Assembly: GCA_015956445.1 (NCBI GenBank)
Contig: WIUZ02000014.1
Span: forward strand, 496,001 to 560,000
Direction: 5' to 3'
DNA length: 64,000 nucleotides
Source of the DNA: Thelephora terrestris
Lineage: Eukaryota; Basidiomycota; Agaricomycetes; Thelephorales; Thelephoraceae
Shown here: positions 1 through 11,211 of the stretch, in pieces
Position numbering within the stretch: the first letter of the stretch is position 1
Layout of the letters: each line of letters opens with the position of its first letter
Notes under the pieces: model-generated
Told to the model about the DNA's origin: nothing
Seen by the model: only the letters and a program-made list of their open reading frames with translations
Database searches by the model: none
Translations under genes and position numbers: made by a program

Positions 1-3000
1 TCTTCTTCATCGCCATCAATCAGGTCTGTGGCCTTTTCTGATCTCTTTTTTCGAACACGCCGGGAGCCGATGAGAATTGCCGCCTTCTTAAGTCTGGGGA
101 TAGTAGTATAGTTCAGTGACCGGACGTTTATGGCGATGTTGCGTAATTCCACTAGATAGCTGCGGACAAGAATGTTAGAGGAACGTAAAACATTTGCTTT
201 TGAAGATCTTACTTGTCCCGGCCCTCTGCAAGCTCAAAGAATGCCCGTGGATTTTTTAACAGGATCTGAACGATCTCCTCTACCGAAGGTTCTCCTTTCG
301 TTCCGCATGCCTTCAAAAAGCTGTTCGCTGAGGTACCAAAGTCCACGAAGACGAACAATTTGGAACGGAATTGCCCGCTGGATTCGCCCTCGAAATAGCA
401 CTGAATTGGCGGTAAAAGCCGAGGGCCTGTGGACTCCGGAGATCCATTCGGGGTAGGAACGATACGCATCGCAGATAATTTGACCAATTCAGAAGCGTGA
501 AAGTCTAACAAACGTCAGCCCATGTCCGTCGGATCGGGCATTGTACAGACCTGATATTCGCCGAGAGAGGATCCCAAACCATTCGCAAGCCTGGGCATGA
601 GTGACTGGGGGGGACGCTTCTAAAAGGCGGACCAGTTGGTTGGTCGGGGGGTGTTCCTTTATCTTAAGCTTATTGGCTGCATCTTGCCTCAGCGCAGGAT
701 CCAAAACGGGGAAACCAAGAGGCTGCCAATCAGGATTCGAGAAGACTTCGAGTGGCTTCAACAGTTTCTTTTCGCCCTTGTGAATAGCAGGAACGAAAGC
801 GATACTAGCATGTGTTTCTGCAGTGTAGTCCGTGTACTTCTGCATATAGTTGTCGAGGAAGTAATCTAGGGCAAGTGTCCCCTGTGGTCCGTCCCTGGCA
901 GCAATGCCCAGTATAATTTCTGTTGGCGGGTATCGTCTCAGGCCCAACTCGAATAGAAACTTGGCTGGGAATGGCTGCATCAGCACACGATAAACCTAAA
1001 TATGTCGGCATGCTTACCTTCTTCGCTGTTGGACCTCCATTTATGCTTGCCATCTTTCCCTCGCCAGTCTATTATCGGTAGCCCAAGGCTCTTGAACACA
1101 TCTAGTGGCTCATATAAGTCAGAGGCCCTGAACTTCGGGGCCTTCTTTGGAGTGCCGTCTTCGATCTGATCTTGATCGGCGGTTAACTCCTCGGGGAATG
1201 CAGGAGTGAGCCTGAGTCTTTCAATCTCAATTTGTTGAAGTGTGGACTTGACTGCAACAAGGTATTTGATTAGGTCTGGGATAGTCCAGTCGCCAGTCTT
1301 GATCATCCTACAACCGCCGATTTAGAAGGGCAGGTCTTCAGGAAGCGAGGAGCTTACCGATTAAAGATGAGTTGGAGTTCGACGTGCCTCCGTACCCCCA
1401 TGTCGGTTAACACTCTTTCTAAATTGCCTCTAATTTGAACTCCAGAGGGAAGAGCGACAACGGGCAGGTCGTGGAAGATATCTGCGTTGGAGAAATACGC
1501 CTCGTTCGGAACCATCATCCCGGAGGAGGTTGGGATACAGGTGAGCTTTTCGAGTAAACCGATGATGTTGGTCTGGTTAACTTTCGACAGGGTCACCCAA
1601 GATCTACTGAGAACTTGAAGTACGCGATCTGCCCAGGCTGGTGATTCGGTGATGTTAAACTCGGCCTTCTGAGAATAAACACCGGGGTCCACGATATGCT
1701 GCACCCACTCCATGACCGTTAATTCCCTCCATTGAAGAGACCTGTGGAGTTGGATCAAGTCAAACTTGCGACTGACGCATATCGGCAGTAGGTGGCTAGG
1801 GAGCGGTCCATCTGTAGGAATAACAACGTTTCGTGAATTGAGGTACGTTTGTATTCCATGTAATGGTATGTTCTGTTCGTCTCCGCTGTCTGGTGAGCCA
1901 ATGGTCAGAATTGCGGCGCTTAGTAGCTCTCGACGTATATTGTCGACTCCTGTCGGATTCTGCTGAGACGTGCTGATCCACCATTGGAGACATGCAACCA
2001 TCTCTTCTGCTGATAATGGTCGCTTCCGGAGTTCCTTCAAAACGTCGGCGAATGTGATATCCTTCAACATCTCCCCCTTCGCCCGTAAAGCAGCGACCAT
2101 CAACTTGGAACGGTCCAATAGCTCCTCTGGGAAGACAGGGAGATGTCTCAAGAACGCGGAGAATACAGGGTCCGGCATTCGTACGTCAAGGGCTGATCTG
2201 ATTCCCGCACTTGAGACGATAGGAAAAGCCGCTCCCTTATTGATACAGTCGAAGAACGCAGCACGCATTTCACTGGAAACGACAGCGGACGGAGTCGACG
2301 GATGGAAGGTGAAGAATTGCAGATTATGGCTGGCTCTGTCATAGAACTGTTTTCGCACGTCTGAATCGAGAGGTTCGTCAGGCTGTTTCGAGACGGCAAG
2401 GTTCTTCCAGCAGGTATTCAAGTCTTGCATTTCCAACTCGTAGGCAGCACGGGCAAGGAATCCCCCAACGAAAAGCAGCTCCGTGTTCCAAACTGTAACG
2501 CAGTGTGACCATTCTGCCATTCTGCTCTCGGACTGTATAAAACAGCTCACCAGCGACATTTCGGTCTCTGCAATGGACGGTAAGCAGACGTTTGCAGTGA
2601 GGAACGGTTCACTCACACGAGGTCAACCGATTCTCGCTCGACGGTGGGGATGAATCGAGCAGCCATATGACCTCCAAGACCAGTCGTTTGCGCGGTGGCG
2701 TGCCCCTGAACGGTATGAGAGATAGGTGCAACGTATTTGACGCGCGACTTACGATGAATACGCGAGCGGAACCAGATCTAGGCTAATGTCAGCAAGAGGA
2801 TCCACAGCGTGTGATCACGCTTACCCGTCCAGATCCGCGCGCAGGCCCTGGAAAATACTACCTGTTGCCTTGGGCTGAGCGTCATCCTCTTTCTTGCTCG
2901 CATCGAAATCCCCCTTTCCCGTCTGAATGGCACATCAACGTCTTTGATAACGATAACTAGTGTGTGCGGGGACTAACGTATATCAGCTCGTACTTAAGCG

Positions 3001-4438
3001 TACGAGGCGGGTTCTTCTTCGTTGATCGATGGAGTTCTGTCGATATCTTCTGGCTTAGTTTGACGTCCACCTCGGCCGTGAAAATCGTCAGCACTACACT
3101 CGATTGGTCGATCTTCAGGTACTCGGTTTCATCAATAGCCGGCTGAGGAGGCAACGGGGAAGGAGCCCGTTGAGGGGTGCTCCCGCCAAACCCAAAGAGA
3201 GAGGAGAAAAACCCGGCCTTGGGCTTGATTTGTTCGATCAAAGTGATAGGCCTGGGTTTCTCCGTTCCGGCACTGTAGACCCATTTCATAACATCCGCGG
3301 TGATCTGGAGGGCTGTAGAAGGTTACGGCGGTTGACACGAGATAAACCTGGTGAGGAGGAAACTGCGTACAAGTAGACTTCAAGCCCTTGACGTTCATGA
3401 AACCCTTTGTGCTGGTGGTTTTCAGATGGCGAGGAATGGTGAGTGGATTTGGGGTGCCAGCATCTTTGGTCAGGTGAACTAATCGTTTATCGTCTAAATA
3501 AACGCTAACTTCACGGAGGTAACCCATGAAAGTAATGGAGGATACTAGAAACCTGGTGAAATCAAATGCAGCAGGAATCGGAGTTGGTTCTCGCAGGTCC
3601 ATCTCGAACGTGGTCCACGGGTCGTTGGTTTTATTTGGGAGGTTACCGCGACGGGCGAACAACTTTTGACCATGAGTCTTGTTATGTACAAAGGCAGATG
3701 GCAGGGTTAGCGCACCTGATCTTTCTTGTCCTTCCAGTAAAACCCCATCCATTTCCCCCCAGAAGTGACAAAGGGTTCCTCGGTGACGGAAAACAAGCTG
3801 TAGAAGCCAACACCGAACGCGCCGATCTTCTCTTCGTCCGGGTTCCCCTCAGCTGAATCAAGTCATCAGGTAAGCGGCGAACCCGTACTGAGAAGGTTTC
3901 GTACCAATCTTCTTCAACCGATTCCAGTCCTCGTCTCGGAATAACATACCGTTGTTCTTGAACGTCCATCTATGCACCTGAACGAGAACGATCAGACCGA
4001 CGAAGCGGAACGGAAAGCCGAAGCTACTAACTGAAGCGGTCTTAAGATCAGGAAGGCGTTCGTTTGGCAATGGCGGGGCCTGACTCTCGCTTGAGTGCTT
4101 TCTATCAATATACTTCTTGGTTTCGAATCGGATCTCTACTGCCTTGGAGGAAGCGTCATCTGAGTTCTGCAGCAATTCGCGAAAAACTACACATCGATGT
4201 TCACGTTATTTGCTTTGGCGGAGAGCTGCGTGGAACACACCAGTGAATTCCCCGGAGTACCTCGCCAGGACTTTGTCAATAAGTGCCCTCTGATTCACTT
4301 CAACAGATTCATCGTGACCGGAATTCCACTGCACGTAGAGTTGTCAGAGGAATGTAGATTATAGGGCAATTTATACGTGCCAGTGCATCCTTCGTCGTCG
4401 TCGCCATTGGAGGACGGCGGTGTGGTTTGGGCGGTCAT
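1..4438 (-). CDS. Sacsin/HSP90-type GHKL ATPase protein, DUF3684 family (partial, 3' end off window)
   Basis: Large multi-exon gene read leftwards and cut by the window start. The first well-placed exons carry a GHKL ATP-binding domain: the N-box reads FRELLQNSDDA (exon at about 4175-4060), followed by an NNGMLF stretch and the glycine box GAFGVGFYSLFSV (about 3830-3790). This arrangement is that of sacsin N-terminal repeats and of the fungal DUF3684 family (HSP90-like ATPase). Long downstream exons (about 3290-2950, 2616-1354, 1306-980, 970-490, 500-210) continue in the family's usual order. Biochemical role is not established for the family; a chaperone-like ATPase is the natural guess. The start at 4436-4438 is tentative because the first splice join did not resolve cleanly. 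Confidence 0.85.
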
Positions 4439-4651
4439 GATCGTTCCTCTGATACAGGCTTTTTATTTGCAATACCAACGACCACAACGTGTTATCACGG
4501 ATCAACGGACATGTAACTCTGGTTTTCCTTGCCTAACGACAGGACATCTCTCTCCATCCTTCTAAAGGTGCAACGGCACTTGAGCCCGCCAACGAAACCT
4601 GCCCGAAAGTTAACAAAAAGTCTGAAGTGACATTTATTGCTCTCGTTGGGA

Positions 4652-4723
4652 GGCCCAATGGTCTAGTGGTAGGATACTTGCTTTGGGTGCAAGGGATCCC
4701 CGGTTCGAACCCGGGTTGGGCCC
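4652..4723 (+). tRNA. tRNA-Pro (anticodon TGG)
   Basis: A 72-base cloverleaf: acceptor stem GGCCCAA pairs with TTGGGCC, anticodon stem CTTGC/GCAAG encloses the loop TTTGGGT (anticodon TGG), and the T-arm contains GGTTCGAACC. No intron is present. An identical copy lies inverted at 8226-8297. Confidence 0.95.
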
Positions 4724-4726
4724 CTC

Positions 4727-4733
4727 TTTTTTT
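4727..4733 (+). terminator. RNA polymerase III terminator of tRNA-Pro
   Basis: A run of seven T residues starts four bases after the tRNA 3' end, the standard Pol III stop signal. Confidence 0.85.
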
Positions 4734-4834
4734 CCCCTCCCCAAGTCACGGAGTTACATCAGCTGTCAGCGCGATCGCGCGGCCGAGACTAGCGCGCTAA
4801 TAATGCTGGCCCTTGACCTTTCTCTCCGCGATCC

Positions 4835-7800
4835 ATGGAGAAGTTCGAGACTCTCCAGCCGACCCGGCTCTATGTGCCAGACGTCAAGACAGGCAAGCCG
4901 GGAAAGGCGGCCACGGCGCCCACTCAATTCGTTGGCCGCCTACCAGTCGACCTTCACATCTTGGTTCTCGTTCGTTTGCCAATTCCCGATTTTCCTGCAT
5001 ACGCTCGATGTTCTCGCTCGCTATCAAACCTTTCACGACACGAAAAAGTATGGGAGGTCAAGTGGAACGCCCTACGGTTTGCGAAATATACCCACTTCCA
5101 AGCTCTCCTCGATCACCTGGAAGACGCAAAGAAAATCAAGGATGGTGGGCTTATGAAGAATATGCCGCCTACGCTGGATGTGGGAGACGTAGACGACGAC
5201 TTTGGTGATTTTGCGCAAGCTCAAGTTCCTACCACGGCTGGTTTCATGGCCGTTGAGGAGGATAAGGACCAAGTGTATGCGTCCATCTCTTCAATGAGGC
5301 CGCCCACTCATCTGGAGCTCTATCGACGTGCTCATCAACTCTTGAAACCCTACACCACATCCCTGTCATCTCCGCCTCACGCTATCCTGGCGTCTCTTTT
5401 CCCCTCGGTGCCAGGCGTTCCGCCCGTACCCATTCTACAACAATCTCGCATTTTGCACCTGCTGCTACTATGGCTTTCTCCACAAATCCAACCACTCCGT
5501 AAATGGAGCGATCTCAATGCTTCGCTAAGATCAGCCGTCGATAGACATGAAGCCAACCTACTCGCTGCCTTTGACATCGCAGAAAGTAGAAAGGATGAGA
5601 AGGGGATGACCGAAGCTGCGGAGGCAAGTTGGGAGGTTTTTGATGGAGTCGGAGAGTGGGAGCTGGGTAGGGTCTGGGCGGAGAAGCGAGAGGTTTTCTA
5701 TGAGGCAGCAAAGTGGAATCCAATGGATAACCTAACGTGCGTTCGTCCAACTGTTGAATCAAGGCATACCTTTAATCGAGTTTCATGAAGTCAGCAATCC
5801 CAACTTGCCTTCGACGCTATGGACGAGTTTATGAAATACGTCTTGAAATCATTCACGGAGAGTGGCTCTGTCGCCATTAGAGTGTTCCCTCCAGAGTCTC
5901 TCACTATACTCTCTTTCGCGAGTAAACTCGCGACGGACGTTATTGCGGAATACATCACTCCTCTTCTTAGCCGGGCCCGCGAGATCTCAAACGATAGTTT
6001 CCTCCGGGCTACCGCGGCATGCTTCAAGGAGTCGTGGAAACTGGTTGATGCAGTTATCCAGGTCTCCTCTTCCCGCCCATCCCAGAGTAATATTTCTCGA
6101 CCACAAGCGGAAGATGTCATGTACGTAATGTACCTTATTGGAGCCTCCTTCATAGCCTGACGGTGAACCCAGTTACCGTATGTTCGAGGATAATATGGAT
6201 GAGTATCTGGATGAGGAGATCGAGAGTCTCCGAAACGCTTTAGAACTGATATGCCGGGGCTGGGATAGAAAGGTGAAAGTTTCTTTTTTTACTTCTGAAA
6301 CCCGTCGGCTTATGTTCTTGTAGATCTCAGAACACTCAAGCAGCACCACGGATCACGCTCGTTTTCTCTCTTCACAGAATCCAGCTCAAGTGAAACGTAA
6401 CGTGCTCGCCTCCTTCACGGATGTGCTTCTCCTCCCTGTGACTATTGTCCCCAAGACGGTTGGAATGACGGTTGGGGCTGTAGGTGCGGCCGCGGGGGCC
6501 GCAGGATCTGCCGCTGTGCAGGGGCTACAGATGCTCAATCCGCAACGATGGGCGGGGAACAACACAACTCCAGAGGGTTACTCCCAGAGGTTCGACGCTG
6601 GTGGTACGCTCTTCGAGATTGGAGCCGAAGACGATGAAGACGATGAACCCCCACCTACCCCCACCCGAAGAACATCTGGTGAACTCGAGGAAATGACTCA
6701 GGAACAGCGTAAGTGGAATACCGTGTCTCTTTCATTGCCATCTCTGACGGATGACCCGCTATAGCCCCGAACATTACATTACAGTCTCCTACCACTGCTA
6801 TAACTCCTTCCTGGGAAACATTAGATTTGTTCCTATCACTTGACGTGGCTCTGGAGCTGATCCACGCGGACAGAGAGTCTCTCAAACGTGCGGATGCCTT
6901 TTCTGCCTACCCAGGACACTACGGGCACAAGGTGCAGGACACGATTGAAGAAGTGTTCATTCTGATGCTGCAGGCGTTGGCTGAGCGACACCTGAAGCCC
7001 GGATTCGGGAGGTAGGTATGGATCGTCCCAGATGCAAGTTGACAAGCCTGACACATCTCTAGGGCCGTCGAGAAACTCCACACGTTCAAACCTGATGAAC
7101 TCCAAGAACCTGGACAGCGAGTAGCCCCTCTAGTTCAATTCTTCGAGCTGGTACATATTGGAGATACGATCCAGTCGATGGTTCAGGTCTACTTCGATAA
7201 AGAGCTCGTACGCATACACATCTTGCCGGTAATTTTATCTCCTGACGGCGCGCAGGCACCCCACATAGACAAAACCGACTTCCTCAATGGTGTCGTGCGA
7301 GAGAAAAAGCGGTTCGAAAACGTCCTGGATGATTCTGTAGCTGCTGGCCTAAACGCCGGAACGGATGTGCTGATGAATCAGGTAAGCGAACTTTGCAACT
7401 ACTCTGGTCCAGAATTTCCCTGACGCGATTTGAGGTCGAACATATCATCATCACGAGAACGCAGCCCCGTGAATATTACCCTGCCGAGGACCAAGACCTA
7501 GACCTGGGAATCACGGTCGGGTGTAGTCAGGCAATCGAGTGTCTGGAACTTCACTGTAAATTAGTGAAGGGTAGCACGAGCAGGGAAGTCCTGGAGGTAT
7601 TCTATCAGGAAATTGGCATCCGACTGATCGCGTAAGCTCCTCACATTCACCGGAGCTTTCAATACTCCTTACACAAACCGTCCAGCATTCTCCAAAAACA
7701 CATCAAACGTCAAATTATTTCACTGAATGGCGGATTCAAGCTCATTGCGGACCTTAACGCCTATCACGCGTTTATCGTTGGGCTGAAGGTGTTTACCGAA

Positions 7801-8132
7801 TGACCTCCCATTCCTGGATGATGACAACTGATTGCAACAATTAGGTTCAGAACATCACGACCGACTTTTCCCACCTCAAGATGCTTGGTCACGTCTTTGT
7901 TGTGGAGGACGCCAAGGATCTTGCGCAGATTGTGCGAGACGCCACGCGCTACGGTGGATCCTACCGGCCTGAGGTAATTTGCATCGCAGTTCTCAAACCC
8001 GTCGGTGTTGATTCTTTCCCCTAGGACGTGTACGAATTCATCCAGCGGCGATCTGACTGGAAGAAGATTGAGAAGACGGTTGATAAGACCATGTACAACC
8101 TTAGTTTTAAGGAGGATTGTATTGTTTGTTAG
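4835..8132 (+). CDS. RCY1: Recyclin-1, F-box protein of endocytic recycling
   Basis: Multi-exon gene of roughly 900 residues. The long first exon (4835 to about 5736) begins with an F-box-like segment (FVGRLPVDLHILVLVRLPIP, residues about 30-50) and continues into the recyclin/Sec10-like helical region spread over later exons up to 8132. The final residues are ...KEDCIVC-stop, a CaaX prenylation box, as known for yeast Rcy1. Known role: SCF-linked recycling of plasma-membrane proteins and SNAREs from endosomes to Golgi; the CaaX box implies membrane attachment. An acidic, proline-rich insert (about 6620-6700) lies mid-protein. The start is the first ATG of the exon, with no in-frame alternative nearby. 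The gene is flanked by two inverted tRNA-Pro genes. Confidence 0.88.
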
Positions 8133-8216
8133 TAAAGTACACCTCTTCTCCCCACTTGCTTGGCGTCGTTGGGAGCGTCAAACGTTCAAGTGATTGATGG
8201 AGGACAAGTGAGACGC

Positions 8217-8221
8217 AAAAA
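8217..8221 (-). terminator. RNA polymerase III terminator of second tRNA-Pro
   Basis: Five T residues on the minus strand, four bases after the tRNA 3' end. Confidence 0.7.
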
Positions 8222-8225
8222 GATG

Positions 8226-8297
8226 GGGCCCAACCCGGGTTCGAACCGGGGATCCCTTGCACCCAAAGCAAGTATCCTACCACTAGACCATTGGGCC
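8226..8297 (-). tRNA. tRNA-Pro (anticodon TGG), second copy
   Basis: Reverse complement is base-for-base the same 72-base tRNA as at 4652-4723: same stems, loop TTTGGGT and T-arm. The flanks differ, so similarity is confined to the gene and a few downstream bases. Confidence 0.95.
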
Positions 8298-8456
8298 TTA
8301 CCTAGTCTCTCGGCTATTGACTTTAGATCACAAGAAGTAGTTAGTATTACCCGTTTCCTGAGGTCAGGTGACTGCAATGTGGCCTGCACGTGCCTCGAGG
8401 TTGAAACGGCGCGAGGCAAACACTGAAAACCGTGACCACGTACCACCTCTCCCACC

Positions 8457-10333
8457 ATGCCTTCCAATAACCCTAAAACGCCTACGCGACATCGGTCGAG
8501 GTCTGAGACCAAGACCCCCTTGACTTCTACACTCGCCACCGGCTTAAATTCCGCTGCTTACAACTCACCCACGAAGAGTCGATTTCCCAAGCAATCAGCG
8601 ACTGCTATAGGAGATGTCTCGAACCCATTCATCGCGCCGACGAAGTCGAGCTCACGACCACCCTCGCCGATAAAGCGGCTGACAGGGGGCATCCAGGTGA
8701 CGGATAGCCTGGCGAAGCAAGCGAGTGGTGGGATTATCAGGAAAGGGAGTGCTGAGAGCAGGATCGATGTCATCACCAGGGACTATGTACCACCTCCGAA
8801 AACCGAGATGAAGAGGTCGAGGTCTACACCTGCTAACAGATCGGTAGGTACACCACTTTCGGTCGCTATCCACAATCGTGACGCCGACATATGATCAGAG
8901 AGAACACGGCGATCGCTACATCCCTGCACGAGATATTCTCAACGATGAAGGAATCACGAAGAAACTCGACGCGATGACACTCGAGGCTGTTTCCGCAGAC
9001 CCCGCACACACAGCTCGCCTCGCCGATGCGGTCGGAATTCAGCTTGACAAGCGTGTGCTCGGATTTCATGAACCTCCACCACCGTCTGCGTCCTCCAAGC
9101 TCATGGCAGAGCACCGGGAATATGCTCGCTCCCTTTACACTCGACCCGGGGAATTGGCCTCCAACACTGGCGCCGTCACTAATAAGTCGCGCAAGGTTCC
9201 CACCGTGCCTGAAAGGGTGCTCGATGCTCCTGGGATGGCTGACGACTTCTATCTAAACCTATTATCTTGGAGCGCCCTTAACATCGTGGCAGTTGCTTTG
9301 ACGGAAAACACTTATGTTTGGAAGGCTGACACGGGAGACGTTGTACACGTTGGTGAAGCCCCAGAAGGGTCTTACGTTTCGTCGGTGGATTTCTCGGCCG
9401 ATGGCACTTTCTTGGGGATCGGAATGGGTACGGGGGACGTCGAGTTGTGGGACATCGAGAACAATTCGAAACTCCGGACGATGTCTGGCCACCTTGGCCA
9501 GATTGCCGCGTTAAGCTGGAATGGTCATATCCTCAGTTCTGCGTGTGGGGATGGCACGATCTGGCACCACGACGTCCGTATCGCCCGACACAGGGTGGCT
9601 GAATTAGTTGGGCACACTGGAGAGGTTTGCGGGCTGAAGTGGCGGCCTGATGGCGAGCTGTTGGCCAGCGGAGGAAACGACAACGTTGTGAATATTTGGG
9701 ACGCTCGTATGGGCACGGGCAGTATCACCGGCGAAAGTACCGAGGCTTCTCGAGGAGGTGCGAAGTGGACGAAAAGGAATCATACTGCCGCCGTAAAGGT
9801 ACTTTCGATGCCTCGTTGAAGATCTAAAGACCAAACTAGGCTAACCTCAACCTCTACAGGCGTTATCTTGGTGCCCGTGGCAGCCGTCTCTTCTGGCATC
9901 TGGCGGTGGCACTAGCGATGCAACTATCAACGTCTGGAACAGTACAACTGGAGCACGCTTGCACACATTGAAAACGCCGTCACAAGTAACCACGCTCCAT
10001 TGGTCACCCCACAGAAAGGAAATCCTTTCCACCCACGGCTATCCGACTAATTCTGTGATGATCCACTCCTATCCTTCCCTCGATTGTGTGGCAGAGATTC
10101 GAGACGCTCATGAATCTCGCGTGTTGTTCAGCGCTCTCGGACCTGCCGGTGACGTTGTTGTGACTGGGGCTGGTGACGAGAATCTCAAGTTCTGGAGGGT
10201 ATGGGGTCAAGACATCGCTTCTGGAAGCAAAAAGAAGAAGGGGGTGAAGGAAAACGATGGGGACTTTCTCTGGGGCGAGGGCATTCCGAAGGCCAATAGG
10301 ACCACGAAGTCCGGCGTCCTCACGATCCGTTGA
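8457..10333 (+). CDS. CDC20: CDC20/Slp1, WD40 activator of the anaphase-promoting complex
   Basis: Three exons (8457-8843, 8899-9798, 9860-10333) give 586 residues in a clean frame, with the start in a CCCACCATG context. After a basic, serine-rich N-terminus comes the C-box DRYIPAR, then LDAPGMADDFYLNLLSWS, which marks the start of the Cdc20 propeller. The WD40 repeats include KALSWCPWQPSLLASGGGT, a Cdc20/Cdh1 signature. The protein ends in Ile-Arg, the IR tail that docks on APC/C TPR subunits. The LLSW wording favours Cdc20 over Cdh1. Known role: substrate recognition for securin and cyclin destruction and target of the spindle checkpoint. Confidence 0.92.
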
Positions 10334-11211
10334 TGACTTTATCTGACAGGGTTGATTACCCTCTTTTTGTTTTGCAGCACTGTATTTTGTTTTCGTAGTG
10401 GAACGTGGTTGATTGCATCTCAAATATTACCAATCCGCATATTTGTCCGGTGGTTTTTTTTGTTAACAGACGCCCTTTTCATCGGCTCAGTTGGGATGAA
10501 AACTGATGGAGTGCTTCGATCTTGACGCCACAAATCCCATCGTGGGATGGGACATCTGCCACGCCCATGGCAGCGTGTCAACCGATTCGATTACCGTATC
10601 CACCATACCTTCGGAACCGGCACGAACTACTTTGAACGATGCATTCCCACTCCACCTGGGTCTAGTTTCTGCCAACCTTTGCGCAGATGCGCCGGGCGTG
10701 GCATCACCACCTGGACGCTACTCGGACGCGACTCCTGTTTCACCCTCCCACCATGCTGTGGCCCACGACTCAAGATTGATTGTATTCAGGCGAATCCAGA
10801 ACAGTTATTATTCAGCGTATCACACTGTATACAAAACCAGCTCTGTGCTGGGGCCCCGACCTTCTATTCTCATAGGTTTCATCAAGGCTTATGCGGCATT
10901 ATGCTCCGTACTAACGCAACAAGGGACAGTAGACCTCCAAAGTATTGTTTGTGATGTTTCATTCGTGGCACTGGGAGCGCGGAACGGATGCAGACGTAAT
11001 GTATACATGCATTTTGACTCAAACTCAGATTATGGACTCCAGGACCGGACCTAGTTGAGATTCCCCGAAATCACAAAAGCAACCCACCTCCCGCATGCGC
11101 CGAGCGGACCTGGCCCGAGGTCTGCTGCTGCATCGTTAGCCGCTCTGTGCCGTGGATTAAATACCGTGCTTGCCTCTCTGGGATCCCCCCTTACACCTCT
11201 GTCGTCTCTCG
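10334..11211 (+). other. Intergenic, no gene supported
   Basis: About 0.9 kb between CDC20 and the P450 gene. Open frames here (for example 10506-11054) resemble no family, lack conserved motifs and show no good splice partners. The stretch presumably holds the CDC20 3' end and the P450 promoter. Confidence 0.5.

Noticed and set aside
10506-11054. 182-codon plus-strand frame
   Set aside because: No family resemblance, unusual composition and no neighbouring splice-compatible exons; treated as intergenic.
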